DNA of 64,000 nucleotides from Ignavibacteria bacterium. Lineage in GTDB: Bacteria > Bacteroidota > Ignavibacteria > Kapaibacteriales > UBA4661. This document shows positions 19,799-29,329 of the stretch, one piece after another (within the stretch, counting starts at the first letter, position 1; every line of letters starts with the position of its first letter). The notes beneath the pieces were generated by a model, which worked only from the letters and a program-made list of their open reading frames with translations, searched no databases and had not been told where the DNA came from. Location: contig JAAFIV010000001.1 in the NCBI GenBank assembly GCA_013298775.1, positions 62,001 to 126,000 of the forward strand, read 5' to 3'. The position numbers and the translations under genes are program-made.

Positions 19799-22700
19799 TT
19801 ATCGTTTCACGAAACGCTGAACTTTACGGTCTGTACCTGCGCGAAGTTCAAGCATATACGAGCCTGCTGGAAGTGCGCTCATATCCAAGGAACGCTCTAG
19901 CGTGCCGATGGCAGACGGAATTTCTTCCGACCACACCACCACACCAAGCACGTTCACCACCGACAAACGAACTGTTGCTGCACGTTCCAATGCCGCTTGC
20001 ACACTGAGTGCCGACGATACTGGATTCGGGAAGAGCAGAAGTTCTGCGTTTGTGAGTGTGTGTTCGCGCTCTTGAGCTACTGCCGTGCTTGCGTTGGAAT
20101 GCGATGCAGAGCCATCTTTGGAGAATGCAAGCATCGGAACAAAGGTAAAGCCTGGACGCAATGCCACACCATTCGGCGTAACAACACGAATGACACCAGA
20201 AGCAGCATTCGCTGGAACAACAACCGTGATACGGCTGGAATTCACTACTGTAAACGGCACCGATGCGCTGCCCATGAATACTTGCGTTGCACCCGTAAAG
20301 TACGTTCCGTTAATCGTAACGGTCTGACCAACGGTCGCGCTTGCAGGTGAGAACGAAGTAATTGTTGGAAGCGGCTTCGGAAGATAGGTGAAGCCTGATT
20401 TGCTTGCCGAACCGCCTGGCGTGGTAACGCTCACATTACCCGATGCACCTGCACCCACAACCGCCGTGATGCGACCTGAGTTCACCACCGTAAAGGATTG
20501 TGCGGCTGTACCGCCAAAGCTCACTGCTGTTGCGCCCGTGAAATTGCTACCATTGATGGTAACGACTGTCCCCGTGGTCGCAATGGCGGGTGAGAATGTG
20601 CTGAGTGTTGGTGCGGGTGGCGGAGTCGGGAAGGTGAAATTACCTGCCGATGTTGCCGTGCCGCCTTGTGCTACCACCGTAACGCGACCACTATTGCCCG
20701 ATGCAACCGTTGCCGTGATTTGCGTTGGAGACACAACCGTGTACGCGCTCACATTGACACCACCGACTTTCACCGAACTTACACCGCTAAACTCTGTACC
20801 TGTGATAGTTACAACTGTTCCAGCCGGACCATTGGTCGGGGTGAAGGACGAAATTGTTGGCGGCGGGAAGTAGGTAAAGGTTTGTGTTGAAGTCGTTACG
20901 CCTGCTGGGGTATAGACGCGAATCGCGCCTGTTGCACCGCCATTAACCCGCACAACAAGACGTGTTGGGGTCATTGATTGGATAATCGCTGTGCGCGGAC
21001 CATCGGGAGCATCGCCAATACGTACCGCCGTTGTGAACCAATCCGTGCCTTGGAAATTCAACCCATTGATAGTAACCACCGTGCCGTCGGGACCTTGTGT
21101 TGGGCTGAACGACGTGATAATCGGCGGATTCGGACGACCTGCGCCTGGTGCGTAGTAAATGAACTTCGAGCGCGAACCAACGCCACCGGGACCAATCACC
21201 GATACTGCACCCGTTTTACCATTGCCAACAACAGCCGTAATGCGGGTTGGAGAGACGACGGTGTAGGATGCAGCAACGGTATCGCCAAATTTCACTGCGC
21301 TGGCATTATCGAAATTGATACCGTCAATCGTGATAACGTCACCATTGGTGCCACCGGAGAGCCAGAAACCGTAGATAACGGGCGCGGGAATGAAGGTAAA
21401 GGTTGCCAAATCGTCGGTACACTGCGGCGTAGTCACGCTAATGCTGCCTGTAATCGGCGTACCTGCTGCGGGGAACGCACGAATTTCCGTGTCGGAAACA
21501 ACCGTGTACGATGCTGCCGCACGACCATTGAAGCGAACTGCTGTCGCACCTGTGAAATTGCTGCCCGTGATAACAACTTGCGTACCTGTGCTTGCGCTTG
21601 TTGGTGCGAAGGCAGTAATAAGCGGAGCCATGTAGCAGAAGCCTGTGCGCGTACCAACATTGCCCGGAAGCGTTTCCACGCGGACAGCACCCGTCGCACC
21701 TGCGCCAACCGTGGCTTGGATTTGTGTTGCGGAAATCACGGTGAAGGATGTCGCGGGAACAGCACCAAAGTACACGCTTGTAGTTGTCCAATTTGTGCCG
21801 TTCAGAGCCGTTCCTCGAAAGTTTGCACCATTGATAGTAACGACCTGTCCTTGATTGCCTGTTGTCGGCGTGAAGGAAGAAATCGTCGGACGCGGAACAA
21901 AGGTAAATCCTGGAAGAATACCGAATCCTTGTGGATTGACGACGGTAACATCGCCTGTGGAGCCGTAATCAACCACCGCAGTAACGATAGAATCCGAAAC
22001 AACAGTGTAGGATTTCGCGGGCGCGCCACCAAAGAGAACGTTTTGTGTGCCTGTGAAACCAAAGCCTGTAATTGTTACCACCGTGCCATTTGTTCCCACT
22101 TGCGGCGTAAAGCCAACAATGTTCGGGCTGGATGGCGGCGGAACAACAACGGGGTCTTGGAAGAGAACGCGCAAGGTTTTCGGTGTCAAGCCAACGATGC
22201 TGCTTGCCGACGCACTTTTCACAACGGCTGCATTCAAGAAGGACAGTACCACACTTGCGTTATTTGCAGCTGCATGTGCTGAAGCTGCGCCTGTGAAGCT
22301 GAGTTGTGCAGTAGAATCGTTTGTACGGACAAGCGAAAGCGTCAAGCCAGAGGGAACACCCGTTGCGGTAAAATGTGTACCTGCAACCAACGGTGTGGTT
22401 GTGAAGCTGTCGCCACTCAATGTAACGGTGCGGGTTGTGGTAACGGTACCGTTGTTTGCAGCCGCTTCGGTAAAGGTCGTATCGGAATACTGCGCTGTGT
22501 AAGGATTGCGGAAACGCAAGGACAACGTTACGGGTGTGAGACCTTGTACACCAGCAACATTGCCGTTGGTAACGGCTTCATGCGTGAAAGTAAGCGTTAC
22601 ATTAGCATTATTTGCGGCGGTGTGCTGCAAGGCTGTACCTGTAAAGCTGATTTCCGCGACGGTAGGAGAAATGGCGCGAACAGAAGGAATTAAGCCCGAC

Positions 22701-24808
22701 GGAACACCCGTCATGCTATATTGGCTTGGATACAACGACGTAGGAAAGGATACATGATAACGAAATGTCGTACCACTGAGCGTAACCAACTGTTTGGTCA
22801 CAATAGAACCGTCATTTTTATCCGATTCATCAAAGACCAAGCCAGAGTAAACTGCCGTGTAGGGGTCAATAAACTGCACCGAAGGACTACGGTTCAAGCC
22901 TGTTACCGATGCCGCATTGCCGTTAGAAACAGCTGCATCCAAGAAAGTAAGCGAGAACGCAGTGTTGTTGGCAACCGCGTGTGCTGAAGCCGCTCCTGTG
23001 AAGGAGAGTGCGACCGTCGTCGGCGAGGTGCGCGTCAGAACGAGCGTCAATCCTGCTGGAACGCCTGTTGCGGTGTAGTGTGTACCTGCGACGAGTGCGC
23101 CTGTCGGGACGAAGGTGGCATTGAAAAGGCTGATAGTAGCTGTACTGGCTGTTGGGGAAAGTACACCGATATTGGAAGCCGCTTCGCTAAAGAGCGTACG
23201 CGTGTAGATAGCAGAGGCTGCGGCTTGCGCATTATCATCAAACGTGATAGTGAGAGTTTTCGGCGATAAACCTGTTACCCCCGCAACACGACCGCTATAC
23301 AGAGCATCATTCAAAAATGTGAGAACAACGCTCGCATTATTCGCGCTTTGGTGCGCTGTGGCGTTGCCTGTGAAGGCAATTTGCGCCGTTGTTTGCGAGG
23401 TTTTGGTAATCGTCATCGTTAAACCGGCTGGAACGCCTGTGGCGGTGTAGTGTACGCCAGGCGTTAAAACGCCTGTCGGCAGAAAAAGGTCATTCGTAAG
23501 GGTAATCGTTCCTGTTTGTGCGATAGAACCGTTGTTTGCTGGTGCTTCGACGAAAGCTGTGGTAGAGTACACTGCACTGGCAGAAACAGAAGTGAGAGAT
23601 GTACCTAAGCGCGTAAGACCTTCTGTCCGGATTGCGTCTGGATTAGGATGATTAGGATAATACCCTCTAATGGAACCTGCTAGTAATAATTTTCCATCTG
23701 GCTGCATGGTAACACCCCAAATAGTAGGACCAAAGCCACCTGACCCAAGATTAAATGTTGAATCAATACTACCATCCAAATTTAATCGTAAGGCACCTTT
23801 ATCAAATGCACCAGCCGCAACTAGTTTACCATCAGGTTGAACAAGTGATGCCCATACAACTCCGCTTGCAACATTACTAGCAGTGGCAAAATTCACATCC
23901 ATTGCGCCATTGGTATCCAGAAGAAGAAAGTCATTAAACGGAATCCCATCCGGAAATGCTGGATTTCCTCCATATCTACCTGATGGGAAGGCTCCGCCAA
24001 CATAGTATTTACCACTTGGATGGAGACTAATTGTTCTGATACCATTATTAGTTAACAAGTGGGTAACAAATGTTGTGTCTAAACGTCCATCAGCTAAAAT
24101 ACGACACAGGAGATTGACATTTTGCCCATCATAACTTCCATAATTGAGTCCTACAAGACAGCGCCCATCGGGGAGTAAGCATATTCCATTTAAGGATCCT
24201 CCAGCGCGTAACTGGCCTTGTGCATTATATGTAAATGTACTATCTACAGAACCATCTGCATTCAGTCGTATCAAGGCACCGATTAAGCCATTCCCACCAA
24301 ACATAATTTTGTCATTCGGCAGGACAAGCATATCCAGTATCTGACCAAAATTTTGTGCCTCTTGGCTGATAATAAAAGTGTTATCAATACTACCATCTTG
24401 ATTCAAACGAGTAATGCCCATACCTCGTGTATTGGCAACGATAATCTTACCTGTTGATTGCAATCCAATTCTGCTCATAGGCTCTCTAATGAATGTTAAT
24501 CCAGCATCTTGAAATGTATTATCAACGGTTCCATCAGGATTTCTACGGATAAGTTTAGCTTGAGTTGAGGAAGTTCCACCAAGATAAATCATTTTCCCGT
24601 CAGGCTGAAGGGCAACATTGCCATAACCATGGAAATCTCTACTGCCAGGAACGGGTACACTAGCTACCACATTCGCATTAAACACACTATCCAGTTGCAG
24701 AATAGGATACTGCGCCAACAGAGGCTTTTGCCCCCACAGGACACCAAGCATAAGTGCCATGAGTAAAAAATAACGCTGTGCAAGAGAGCGTCGTTGTTGT
24801 AAAGACAT
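19799..24808 (-). CDS. Large T9SS surface protein with delta-60 repeats, four ~115-residue repeats and eight IPT/TIG domains
   Basis: A 1669-residue secreted protein. A signal peptide (FLLMALMLGVLWGQKPLLAQ) is followed by three blocks. Block one (~45-410) has about seven delta-60-type repeats recognisable by QPDGK cores (VALQPDGKMIYLGG, VQPDGKLVAAGAF, MQPDGKLLLAGS), a probable beta-propeller. Block two (~415-890) has four repeats of ~115 residues with HYTATGVPAGL and NNASVVLTFLN. Block three has eight immunoglobulin-like IPT/TIG domains (pattern PTISSFTP, then GTVVTITG and NFTG). The end (LLLFPNPVSSALSVQ, ALPAGSYMLELRAG) is a T9SS sorting domain. It is probably an adhesin or matrix protein. 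It is divergent from the first ECF sigma cassette, across a 243-bp region with a large dyad. Confidence 0.9.
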   Translation of the reverse strand: MSLQQRRSLAQRYFLLMALMLGVLWGQKPLLAQYPILQLDSVFNANVVASVPVPGSRDFHGYGNVALQPDGKMIYLGGTSSTQAKLIRRNPDGTVDNTFQDAGLTFIREPMSRIGLQSTGKIIVANTRGMGITRLNQDGSIDNTFIISQEAQNFGQILDMLVLPNDKIMFGGNGLIGALIRLNADGSVDSTFTYNAQGQLRAGGSLNGICLLPDGRCLVGLNYGSYDGQNVNLLCRILADGRLDTTFVTHLLTNNGIRTISLHPSGKYYVGGAFPSGRYGGNPAFPDGIPFNDFLLLDTNGAMDVNFATASNVASGVVWASLVQPDGKLVAAGAFDKGALRLNLDGSIDSTFNLGSGGFGPTIWGVTMQPDGKLLLAGSIRGYYPNHPNPDAIRTEGLTRLGTSLTSVSASAVYSTTAFVEAPANNGSIAQTGTITLTNDLFLPTGVLTPGVHYTATGVPAGLTMTITKTSQTTAQIAFTGNATAHQSANNASVVLTFLNDALYSGRVAGVTGLSPKTLTITFDDNAQAAASAIYTRTLFSEAASNIGVLSPTASTATISLFNATFVPTGALVAGTHYTATGVPAGLTLVLTRTSPTTVALSFTGAASAHAVANNTAFSLTFLDAAVSNGNAASVTGLNRSPSVQFIDPYTAVYSGLVFDESDKNDGSIVTKQLVTLSGTTFRYHVSFPTSLYPSQYSMTGVPSGLIPSVRAISPTVAEISFTGTALQHTAANNANVTLTFTHEAVTNGNVAGVQGLTPVTLSLRFRNPYTAQYSDTTFTEAAANNGTVTTTRTVTLSGDSFTTTPLVAGTHFTATGVPSGLTLSLVRTNDSTAQLSFTGAASAHAAANNASVVLSFLNAAVVKSASASSIVGLTPKTLRVLFQDPVVVPPPSSPNIVGFTPQVGTNGTVVTITGFGFTGTQNVLFGGAPAKSYTVVSDSIVTAVVDYGSTGDVTVVNPQGFGILPGFTFVPRPTISSFTPTTGNQGQVVTINGANFRGTALNGTNWTTTSVYFGAVPATSFTVISATQIQATVGAGATGAVRVETLPGNVGTRTGFCYMAPLITAFAPTSASTGTQVVITGSNFTGATAVRFNGRAAASYTVVSDTEIRAFPAAGTPITGSISVTTPQCTDDLATFTFIPAPVIYGFWLSGGTNGDVITIDGINFDNASAVKFGDTVAASYTVVSPTRITAVVGNGKTGAVSVIGPGGVGSRSKFIYYAPGAGRPNPPIITSFSPTQGPDGTVVTINGLNFQGTDWFTTAVRIGDAPDGPRTAIIQSMTPTRLVVRVNGGATGAIRVYTPAGVTTSTQTFTYFPPPTISSFTPTNGPAGTVVTITGTEFSGVSSVKVGGVNVSAYTVVSPTQITATVASGNSGRVTVVAQGGTATSAGNFTFPTPPPAPTLSTFSPAIATTGTVVTINGSNFTGATAVSFGGTAAQSFTVVNSGRITAVVGAGASGNVSVTTPGGSASKSGFTYLPKPLPTITSFSPASATVGQTVTINGTYFTGATQVFMGSASVPFTVVNSSRITVVVPANAASGVIRVVTPNGVALRPGFTFVPMLAFSKDGSASHSNASTAVAQEREHTLTNAELLLFPNPVSSALSVQAALERAATVRLSVVNVLGVVVWSEEIPSAIGTLERSLDMSALPAGSYMLELRAGTDRKVQRFVKR

Positions 24809-24875
24809 ACAAGACTCCTTTAAGAGAATAAAAATGTGAGAGAAATAATGAAACCTTGTTGGTTCAGTATTGCGA

Positions 24876-24970
24876 GTAGGATATTTTGCCCCTTCAAAAA
24901 GTCACATCGTTTTCTGAAAAAATATTTTTTTGTGTACAATGTGACTTTTGGTCATGCTCGAATATCCTAC
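24876..24970. repeat. Large dyad in the shared upstream region of the T9SS giant and ECF sigma gene 1
   Basis: GTAGGATATT (24876-24885) pairs with AATATCCTAC (24961-24970), and AAAAGTCACAT (24896-24906) pairs with ATGTGACTTTT (24939-24949). The loop is very AT-rich. It could be a small mobile hairpin or a double operator; it lies between the two divergent starts. It resembles the other MITE-like elements in size (~95 bp) but no second copy was found here. Confidence 0.6.
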
Positions 24971-25051
24971 ATGGGAAAGGCAGAAAAAGGATGAAGGCAA
25001 AGGAATAAAGGAACAATGCAGGACTTGCCGCACCCAAAACTGCCTGTATAG

Positions 25052-25606
25052 ATGACACGAGAAGTACGAGCAACAAGAACTATGAGAGATACGCCAAACA
25101 ATGAACGCTTCTTCAGACTGCTGGAACCGCTCTATGAGCGACTTGTGCGCTTTATTCGCATGACCACGACCAGTCCTGAAGAAGCGGAGGATATTCTGCA
25201 TGACACCGTTTTGCAGGGCTATCAGCATTTTCACCAGCTTCGCGATGAGAAAGCCCTCCTTAGTTGGTTATTTTCGATAGCCAGCCGCTTAGAAAAAAAA
25301 CGGCGCGTAAAGGCATTCATCTTTACGCGGCTGGACGCACTCACGCACGACCGCGAAGAGCATCATTACACACGTCCTGATGTTTCAGCAGATGTACAGC
25401 TTTTGCACGAGGCATTGCAGCATTTATCCCCCAAAATGCGCGAAGCATACACGATGTTTGAAATTACGGGGCTTTCGCTCCAAGAAATACAAACAATTCA
25501 AGGAGACTCGCTCTCTGCCGTGAAAATGCGCATTGCACGGGCAAGAGAGAAAGTAGAAGCACTCTTACGTGAGAAAATTCAGGCATTGGAATTGCAAGAA
25601 CGGTAG
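25052..25606 (+). CDS. ECF-type RNA polymerase sigma factor, cassette 1
   Basis: A sigma-70 family extracytoplasmic-function regulator of up to 184 residues. Region 2 is seen as LYERLVRFIRMTTTSPEEAEDILHD followed by FHQLRDEKALLSWLFSIASR. Region 4 is MREAYTMFEITGLSLQEIQTIQ followed by SAVKMRIARAREKVEALL. A second in-frame ATG at 25082 would give 174 residues and is equally plausible. It heads a same-strand set with the membrane partner at 25716 (gap 109 bp) and the lipoprotein at 27230. It is divergent from the large T9SS protein gene. Of the three sigma factors in this window it is the least similar to the others. Confidence 0.88.
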   Translation: MTREVRATRTMRDTPNNERFFRLLEPLYERLVRFIRMTTTSPEEAEDILHDTVLQGYQHFHQLRDEKALLSWLFSIASRLEKKRRVKAFIFTRLDALTHDREEHHYTRPDVSADVQLLHEALQHLSPKMREAYTMFEITGLSLQEIQTIQGDSLSAVKMRIARAREKVEALLREKIQALELQER

Positions 25607-25715
25607 AATTGGTCAAGGTTTTCATCAAGGGTTAGTGAAGAGTTCACCAGAGAGTATCAAAAAGAGTATCAAATAACAGCAAGCACAAACGAATATCATT
25701 TGAAATAGAACAGTC

Positions 25716-27146
25716 ATGAAAAAATCAATAGAAGAAATCCTGAATGCTGCACGGAACGAGCCTGTTTCGCCGCCATTCGTCCATATAGTAGAAACAACAA
25801 AAGAGCGTGCCGCCCTGCAAGCCGCACAACCACGAGGCTTTCGCCGCTTTCGTACTTTTTTTTCGGGTGTCGTTGTTGGCATATTGCTTGCAAGTATCGG
25901 CATGGGACTGTTCCTGCGCTTCGCTGGAGCAGGCAACTTTACTGCGCTCTTTGAGTCCCCTCGTTATGCGGGCGCAAAGCAATTTTCCCAAACTGATTCC
26001 GCAGTGAACAATGATTCCGTAGTGAACAATGATTCTGTAATGAACAATGATTCTGTACCGACATCTGCACCATTTGTGGATATGCCATTTGTCTCGGAAG
26101 CACGAGATAGTACCTCCTTGAATTCAAACTCGAAAAATGTGAATCCAAACACCATTGTTCGAGAACCAGTGCGTAAGCAGGTACGTGAGCAAGTGCGGGA
26201 ACAAGTGCGCGAGCAGATTCGCTATCGGACGCAGTATATCCGCGTTCCCGTGCAAGCATATCCCAGCACCGCGCCGCCTTCTTGGAGCGACCTTGCCTTG
26301 TTCTGGAATAAGAATTTTTCAATGAAAAGCGCATCATCGGCGGACGAACAAGAACAGGCGCATAGCACAGAAAGCCCATCAATACTTGCACGTGGAGCTT
26401 CTGGGCAATCAGGACAACCATTACCGAATGCACCACAACCAACGCCCGACAACTCGTCGTCGTCGGTGGCTTCTCCATTCGGTCAGTACCCACCAAGTTT
26501 ATCCGCACGTGCATCCGAACGGGGTGGAATACCTTCTCTGTTGAATAATCTTTCTCAAACCATTGTTTCTATACCACTTTTGGTGCGGGAGTCGCCCTCT
26601 GAGCAAAGCAAATCTGCCATGAGCGCGTTACTGCAAGAGCAATTCAACAACACAGAACTCTTCAGCATTGGTCTGCGTGGCAGCACGACGCTCTACAACG
26701 GGCAGCCTGCCTTCGATACCTTAAAGCCAAACGCACTTCCCTTACCAACAGCGATCCTTTCGGCACACTACTTCACCTCGCCCACAACAGCCTTTGGCGT
26801 AGAAGTTGGCTACGACACGTACTTTCTTCGCCTCACCGAGACCCAAACAAGCACCATGACAGAGTTTAGAAATATTTACCCGAATCTCTTCTGGCTCGCT
26901 GCTTATGTGCAGCAGCGCGTAGAGCTTATGCCACAAATGCTCCTCCTGACGCAAGCAGGTTTGGGAGCATCGCAGTATGGTCCAATAGGGCGTGGCTTGC
27001 TTGGCTTCCTCTACGCCCCCGATACCCGCACGGAGCTGCTTCTGGGGCTGGAAGGGAGTTCTCTCCTGTTCCGCGATGCTGGTGGGGCGGGCGTGGGTTT
27101 CAGCTCGAAAATTGGCATTACTTATGGTGTTTCAGTAAAGTTTTGA
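25716..27146 (+). CDS. Single-TM sigma-partner protein with barrel-like C-terminal domain, cassette 1
   Basis: A 476-residue protein following an ECF sigma gene. A ~45-residue cytoplasmic N-terminus (MKKSIEEILNAARNEP, then basic RGFRRFR) is followed by one transmembrane segment (~50-68). A long low-complexity linker comes next, with tandem repeats NNDSV (x3) and VREQ (x3-4). The C-terminal ~170 residues are amphipathic beta strands (LPTAILSAHYF, AFGVEVGYDTYFLRL, LLGFLYAPDTRTELLLGLEG) ending ITYGVSVKF. That tail matches the product at 42516 closely (APDTRTELLLGLE versus SPDAKTEFTLGLE; GITYGVSVKF versus GFSYGVSLRF). By position it is probably an anti-sigma factor, but no zinc-finger motif is seen. 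The combination of an inner-membrane anchor and an outer-membrane-like barrel is unusual. Confidence 0.75.
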   Translation: MKKSIEEILNAARNEPVSPPFVHIVETTKERAALQAAQPRGFRRFRTFFSGVVVGILLASIGMGLFLRFAGAGNFTALFESPRYAGAKQFSQTDSAVNNDSVVNNDSVMNNDSVPTSAPFVDMPFVSEARDSTSLNSNSKNVNPNTIVREPVRKQVREQVREQVREQIRYRTQYIRVPVQAYPSTAPPSWSDLALFWNKNFSMKSASSADEQEQAHSTESPSILARGASGQSGQPLPNAPQPTPDNSSSSVASPFGQYPPSLSARASERGGIPSLLNNLSQTIVSIPLLVRESPSEQSKSAMSALLQEQFNNTELFSIGLRGSTTLYNGQPAFDTLKPNALPLPTAILSAHYFTSPTTAFGVEVGYDTYFLRLTETQTSTMTEFRNIYPNLFWLAAYVQQRVELMPQMLLLTQAGLGASQYGPIGRGLLGFLYAPDTRTELLLGLEGSSLLFRDAGGAGVGFSSKIGITYGVSVKF

Positions 27147-27229
27147 GTATGTTTGTAGGATTTTTCAACGATACATCCAAGAAACGCGCTTTTATCATCT
27201 CCATTCTCACCATTCTTTCGGGTATCTCT

Positions 27230-28387
27230 ATGTACAAGGTTTTCTCTTCAATCGCAATGTTTCGCCTCTTCTGTTGCGTGGCTTGTTCTCTGAGTATGTT
27301 GAGTCTTGCTGCCTGCGACCCCAAAGATTACGCGGGTCCAGCAACAAAAGATACCACCGTGAAAGCTCGTGAAGCCAGAGGCATCAGCAGAGTAGGTACA
27401 GTAGATACGCTCGGTGGGCGTGTCATTTACCAAACAATTGCTGTTGGAAACAGACTTTTTTCTTCTAGTGCGGAAGGTCTTTTTTGGTCAAATGATTGGG
27501 GAAAAACATGGATGAAAATTACAGGAAATGGTTTTCCTGATATTATTAACCCCAGCGATAGTCGCTTTAATGGGACAACGTTTGTTTACGAACAACAAGG
27601 TATGATGCTCCTTGGACGCAAAAACGGCGGGGTATGGCTCTCTCTTGATAGCGGACGCGCGTGGAAGCAGATAATATCCGACAATTATCTCCCTATCAGT
27701 GGGGGGATATACGACCAATCATCAATCTTTCTCAATAAAGATACCCTACTTGTTCCTATGCTCTCTCGTAATCAGGGAACCTCGTATATTTTACTTTCGA
27801 CAAACAAAGGTGAAACATGGTCGGAAGTTCAACAAAGTGTTGGTGTTGTTACTTTTTCTTCTTTCTGGGCTGTAAACGATAAGGTTTTTGCTTTTGGCAG
27901 AAGAGGTGAAGTTTTTTCTTCTGACCGTAACACAGGTTTAACACAATGGACGCGGCGTGAAAATATACCTGACGTTACCGCAACATACTCGTTCTTACCT
28001 TTGGGTGAAAATACTCTTCTTATGAATAGCCCAGTAACTGGTTTATTTAAGACAACCGATGCTTGTCAATCATGGCAAAGCGCAAATAATGGATTGGCAA
28101 GAGGATACACGAATATTGCAATAAATGATAAATATATTTTTGTAACACTGGAGAAACAAATCTCAGCAACAGGATATTCTTTTGACGGTGTGTATTGGCA
28201 AAGTAAAACTGGTCCAGCGAAATGGGAGAGACTGAATATAGATGCTATTATTCCACCTGGTAAGACGATAAATACAAGTGATAACGGTCTTTATGTTTTC
28301 TGCCTCCACGCAACAAACGACCGCCTCATCATTGGCACAAACGGTGATGGCGTGAAAACATACAAGTTCAAGAATCCTTTTCCGTAA
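27230..28387 (+). CDS. Lipoprotein with BNR/Asp-box-like beta-propeller repeats, cassette 1
   Basis: With the ATG at 27230 the protein has 385 residues and a lipoprotein signal ending LSLAAC. The frame is open back to 27143, with an ATG at 27149 close to the previous stop, so the start is uncertain. The mature part has repeated Asp-box-like turns (SNDWGKTWMKI, SLDSGRAWKQI, STNKGETWSEV, TTDACQSWQSA), each followed by a strand. This is typical of sialidase-like or photosystem-stability-factor-like beta-propellers. No catalytic motif was seen, so it is more likely a binding protein. It is the third gene of the sigma cassette and probably sits on the cell surface. Confidence 0.78.
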   Translation: MYKVFSSIAMFRLFCCVACSLSMLSLAACDPKDYAGPATKDTTVKAREARGISRVGTVDTLGGRVIYQTIAVGNRLFSSSAEGLFWSNDWGKTWMKITGNGFPDIINPSDSRFNGTTFVYEQQGMMLLGRKNGGVWLSLDSGRAWKQIISDNYLPISGGIYDQSSIFLNKDTLLVPMLSRNQGTSYILLSTNKGETWSEVQQSVGVVTFSSFWAVNDKVFAFGRRGEVFSSDRNTGLTQWTRRENIPDVTATYSFLPLGENTLLMNSPVTGLFKTTDACQSWQSANNGLARGYTNIAINDKYIFVTLEKQISATGYSFDGVYWQSKTGPAKWERLNIDAIIPPGKTINTSDNGLYVFCLHATNDRLIIGTNGDGVKTYKFKNPFP

Positions 28388-28478
28388 GATTTTGCTTGAG
28401 TGCCGCAGTAGTACCGCGCCATTCCTACACATCTCCTCAAAGTCAGTAGCACACACCCAAGCACCACATAACAAAAGC

Positions 28479-29216
28479 TCAGAATTCCTGAAAAACTTCA
28501 CGAACCTCGAAAAAACCTTGCTTCCCGCGTAACCAGCGTGCTGCACGCAGCGCACCAAGCGCGAAACCGCTTCTGTTGCGGGCGCGGTGCGTGAGTTCCA
28601 GCGTGTCTGCAAGAGAGTCGAGATACACCGTGTGTGTGCCGGGTATTTCCCCAACCCGCGTAGAACTGAGATGCAGTGCGGTCTCTGCAATACGTCCGTG
28701 CGATGTTTCCGTCAATAGCTCTGGTTTTTTGGGTGTATGTTGCATCAATATCTCACCGAGAGCAAGCCCTGTGCCGCTTGGTGAATCAAGTTTGCGGCGA
28801 TGGTGAAGTTCATGGAGCGCAACATCATACTCGTCGTATCGTGCCACAAGCCGTGCTGCTTCCTCCACAATACGCATAAACATGAGTACGCCAACCGAGA
28901 AATTCGCCCCCCACACTGCACCAATTCCTGCCGTAGCGACAAGTTCACGAAGCGAGGTAATATCAGATGTCCAGCCTGTCGTGCCAATCACAATATTTTT
29001 CCCACGCCGAGCGCATTCAGCAACATTCGTTTGCACAGCGTGAGGCTTAGAAAAATCAATCGCCACATCAAAATTCCACGCGCTTTCGGGTGCGGAAGTG
29101 AGTGGTGTAGCGGAAGTGAAAATTTGCTCCACACGGCATCCATACTGGGGCGCGAGACGTTCTAATTCTTTTCCCATTGAGCCATAGCCAATGAGCGCGA
29201 TTGGGCAATCGTTCAT
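28479..29216 (-). CDS. dapB: 4-hydroxy-tetrahydrodipicolinate reductase
   Basis: It reduces the dapA product with NAD(P)H in the lysine / meso-diaminopimelate pathway. It has 245 residues from the ATG at 29216 (MNDCPIALIGYGSMGKE); 17 upstream in-frame codons are not conserved-looking. The nucleotide-binding GYGSMG is at 10-15. The DFSKPHAV and GTTGW motifs follow, and the catalytic HELHHRRKLDSPSGT (His-His ~138-139, Lys ~142) is intact. It fits with the DAP-type murE at 51474: this cell makes mDAP peptidoglycan. The next gene upstream on this strand is deoC, separated by about 110 bp. Confidence 0.95.
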   Translation of the reverse strand: MNDCPIALIGYGSMGKELERLAPQYGCRVEQIFTSATPLTSAPESAWNFDVAIDFSKPHAVQTNVAECARRGKNIVIGTTGWTSDITSLRELVATAGIGAVWGANFSVGVLMFMRIVEEAARLVARYDEYDVALHELHHRRKLDSPSGTGLALGEILMQHTPKKPELLTETSHGRIAETALHLSSTRVGEIPGTHTVYLDSLADTLELTHRARNRSGFALGALRAARWLRGKQGFFEVREVFQEF

Positions 29217-29329
29217 AAAAAAGGATGAGATATGAGGATGGAGGGATGAAGTTTCTGGGAGACGCAATCTTGCGTACAGATATCGGTTAAAGTTTCTGTC
29301 CTCAGCCCTCGGACTTCGTTCTTTCTTGG

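Noticed and set aside
20978-22282. 434-codon plus-strand open frame
   Set aside because: It is antisense to the TIG repeats of the large T9SS protein; it is Cys/Arg/Asn-rich without domains and reflects codon bias of the repeats.
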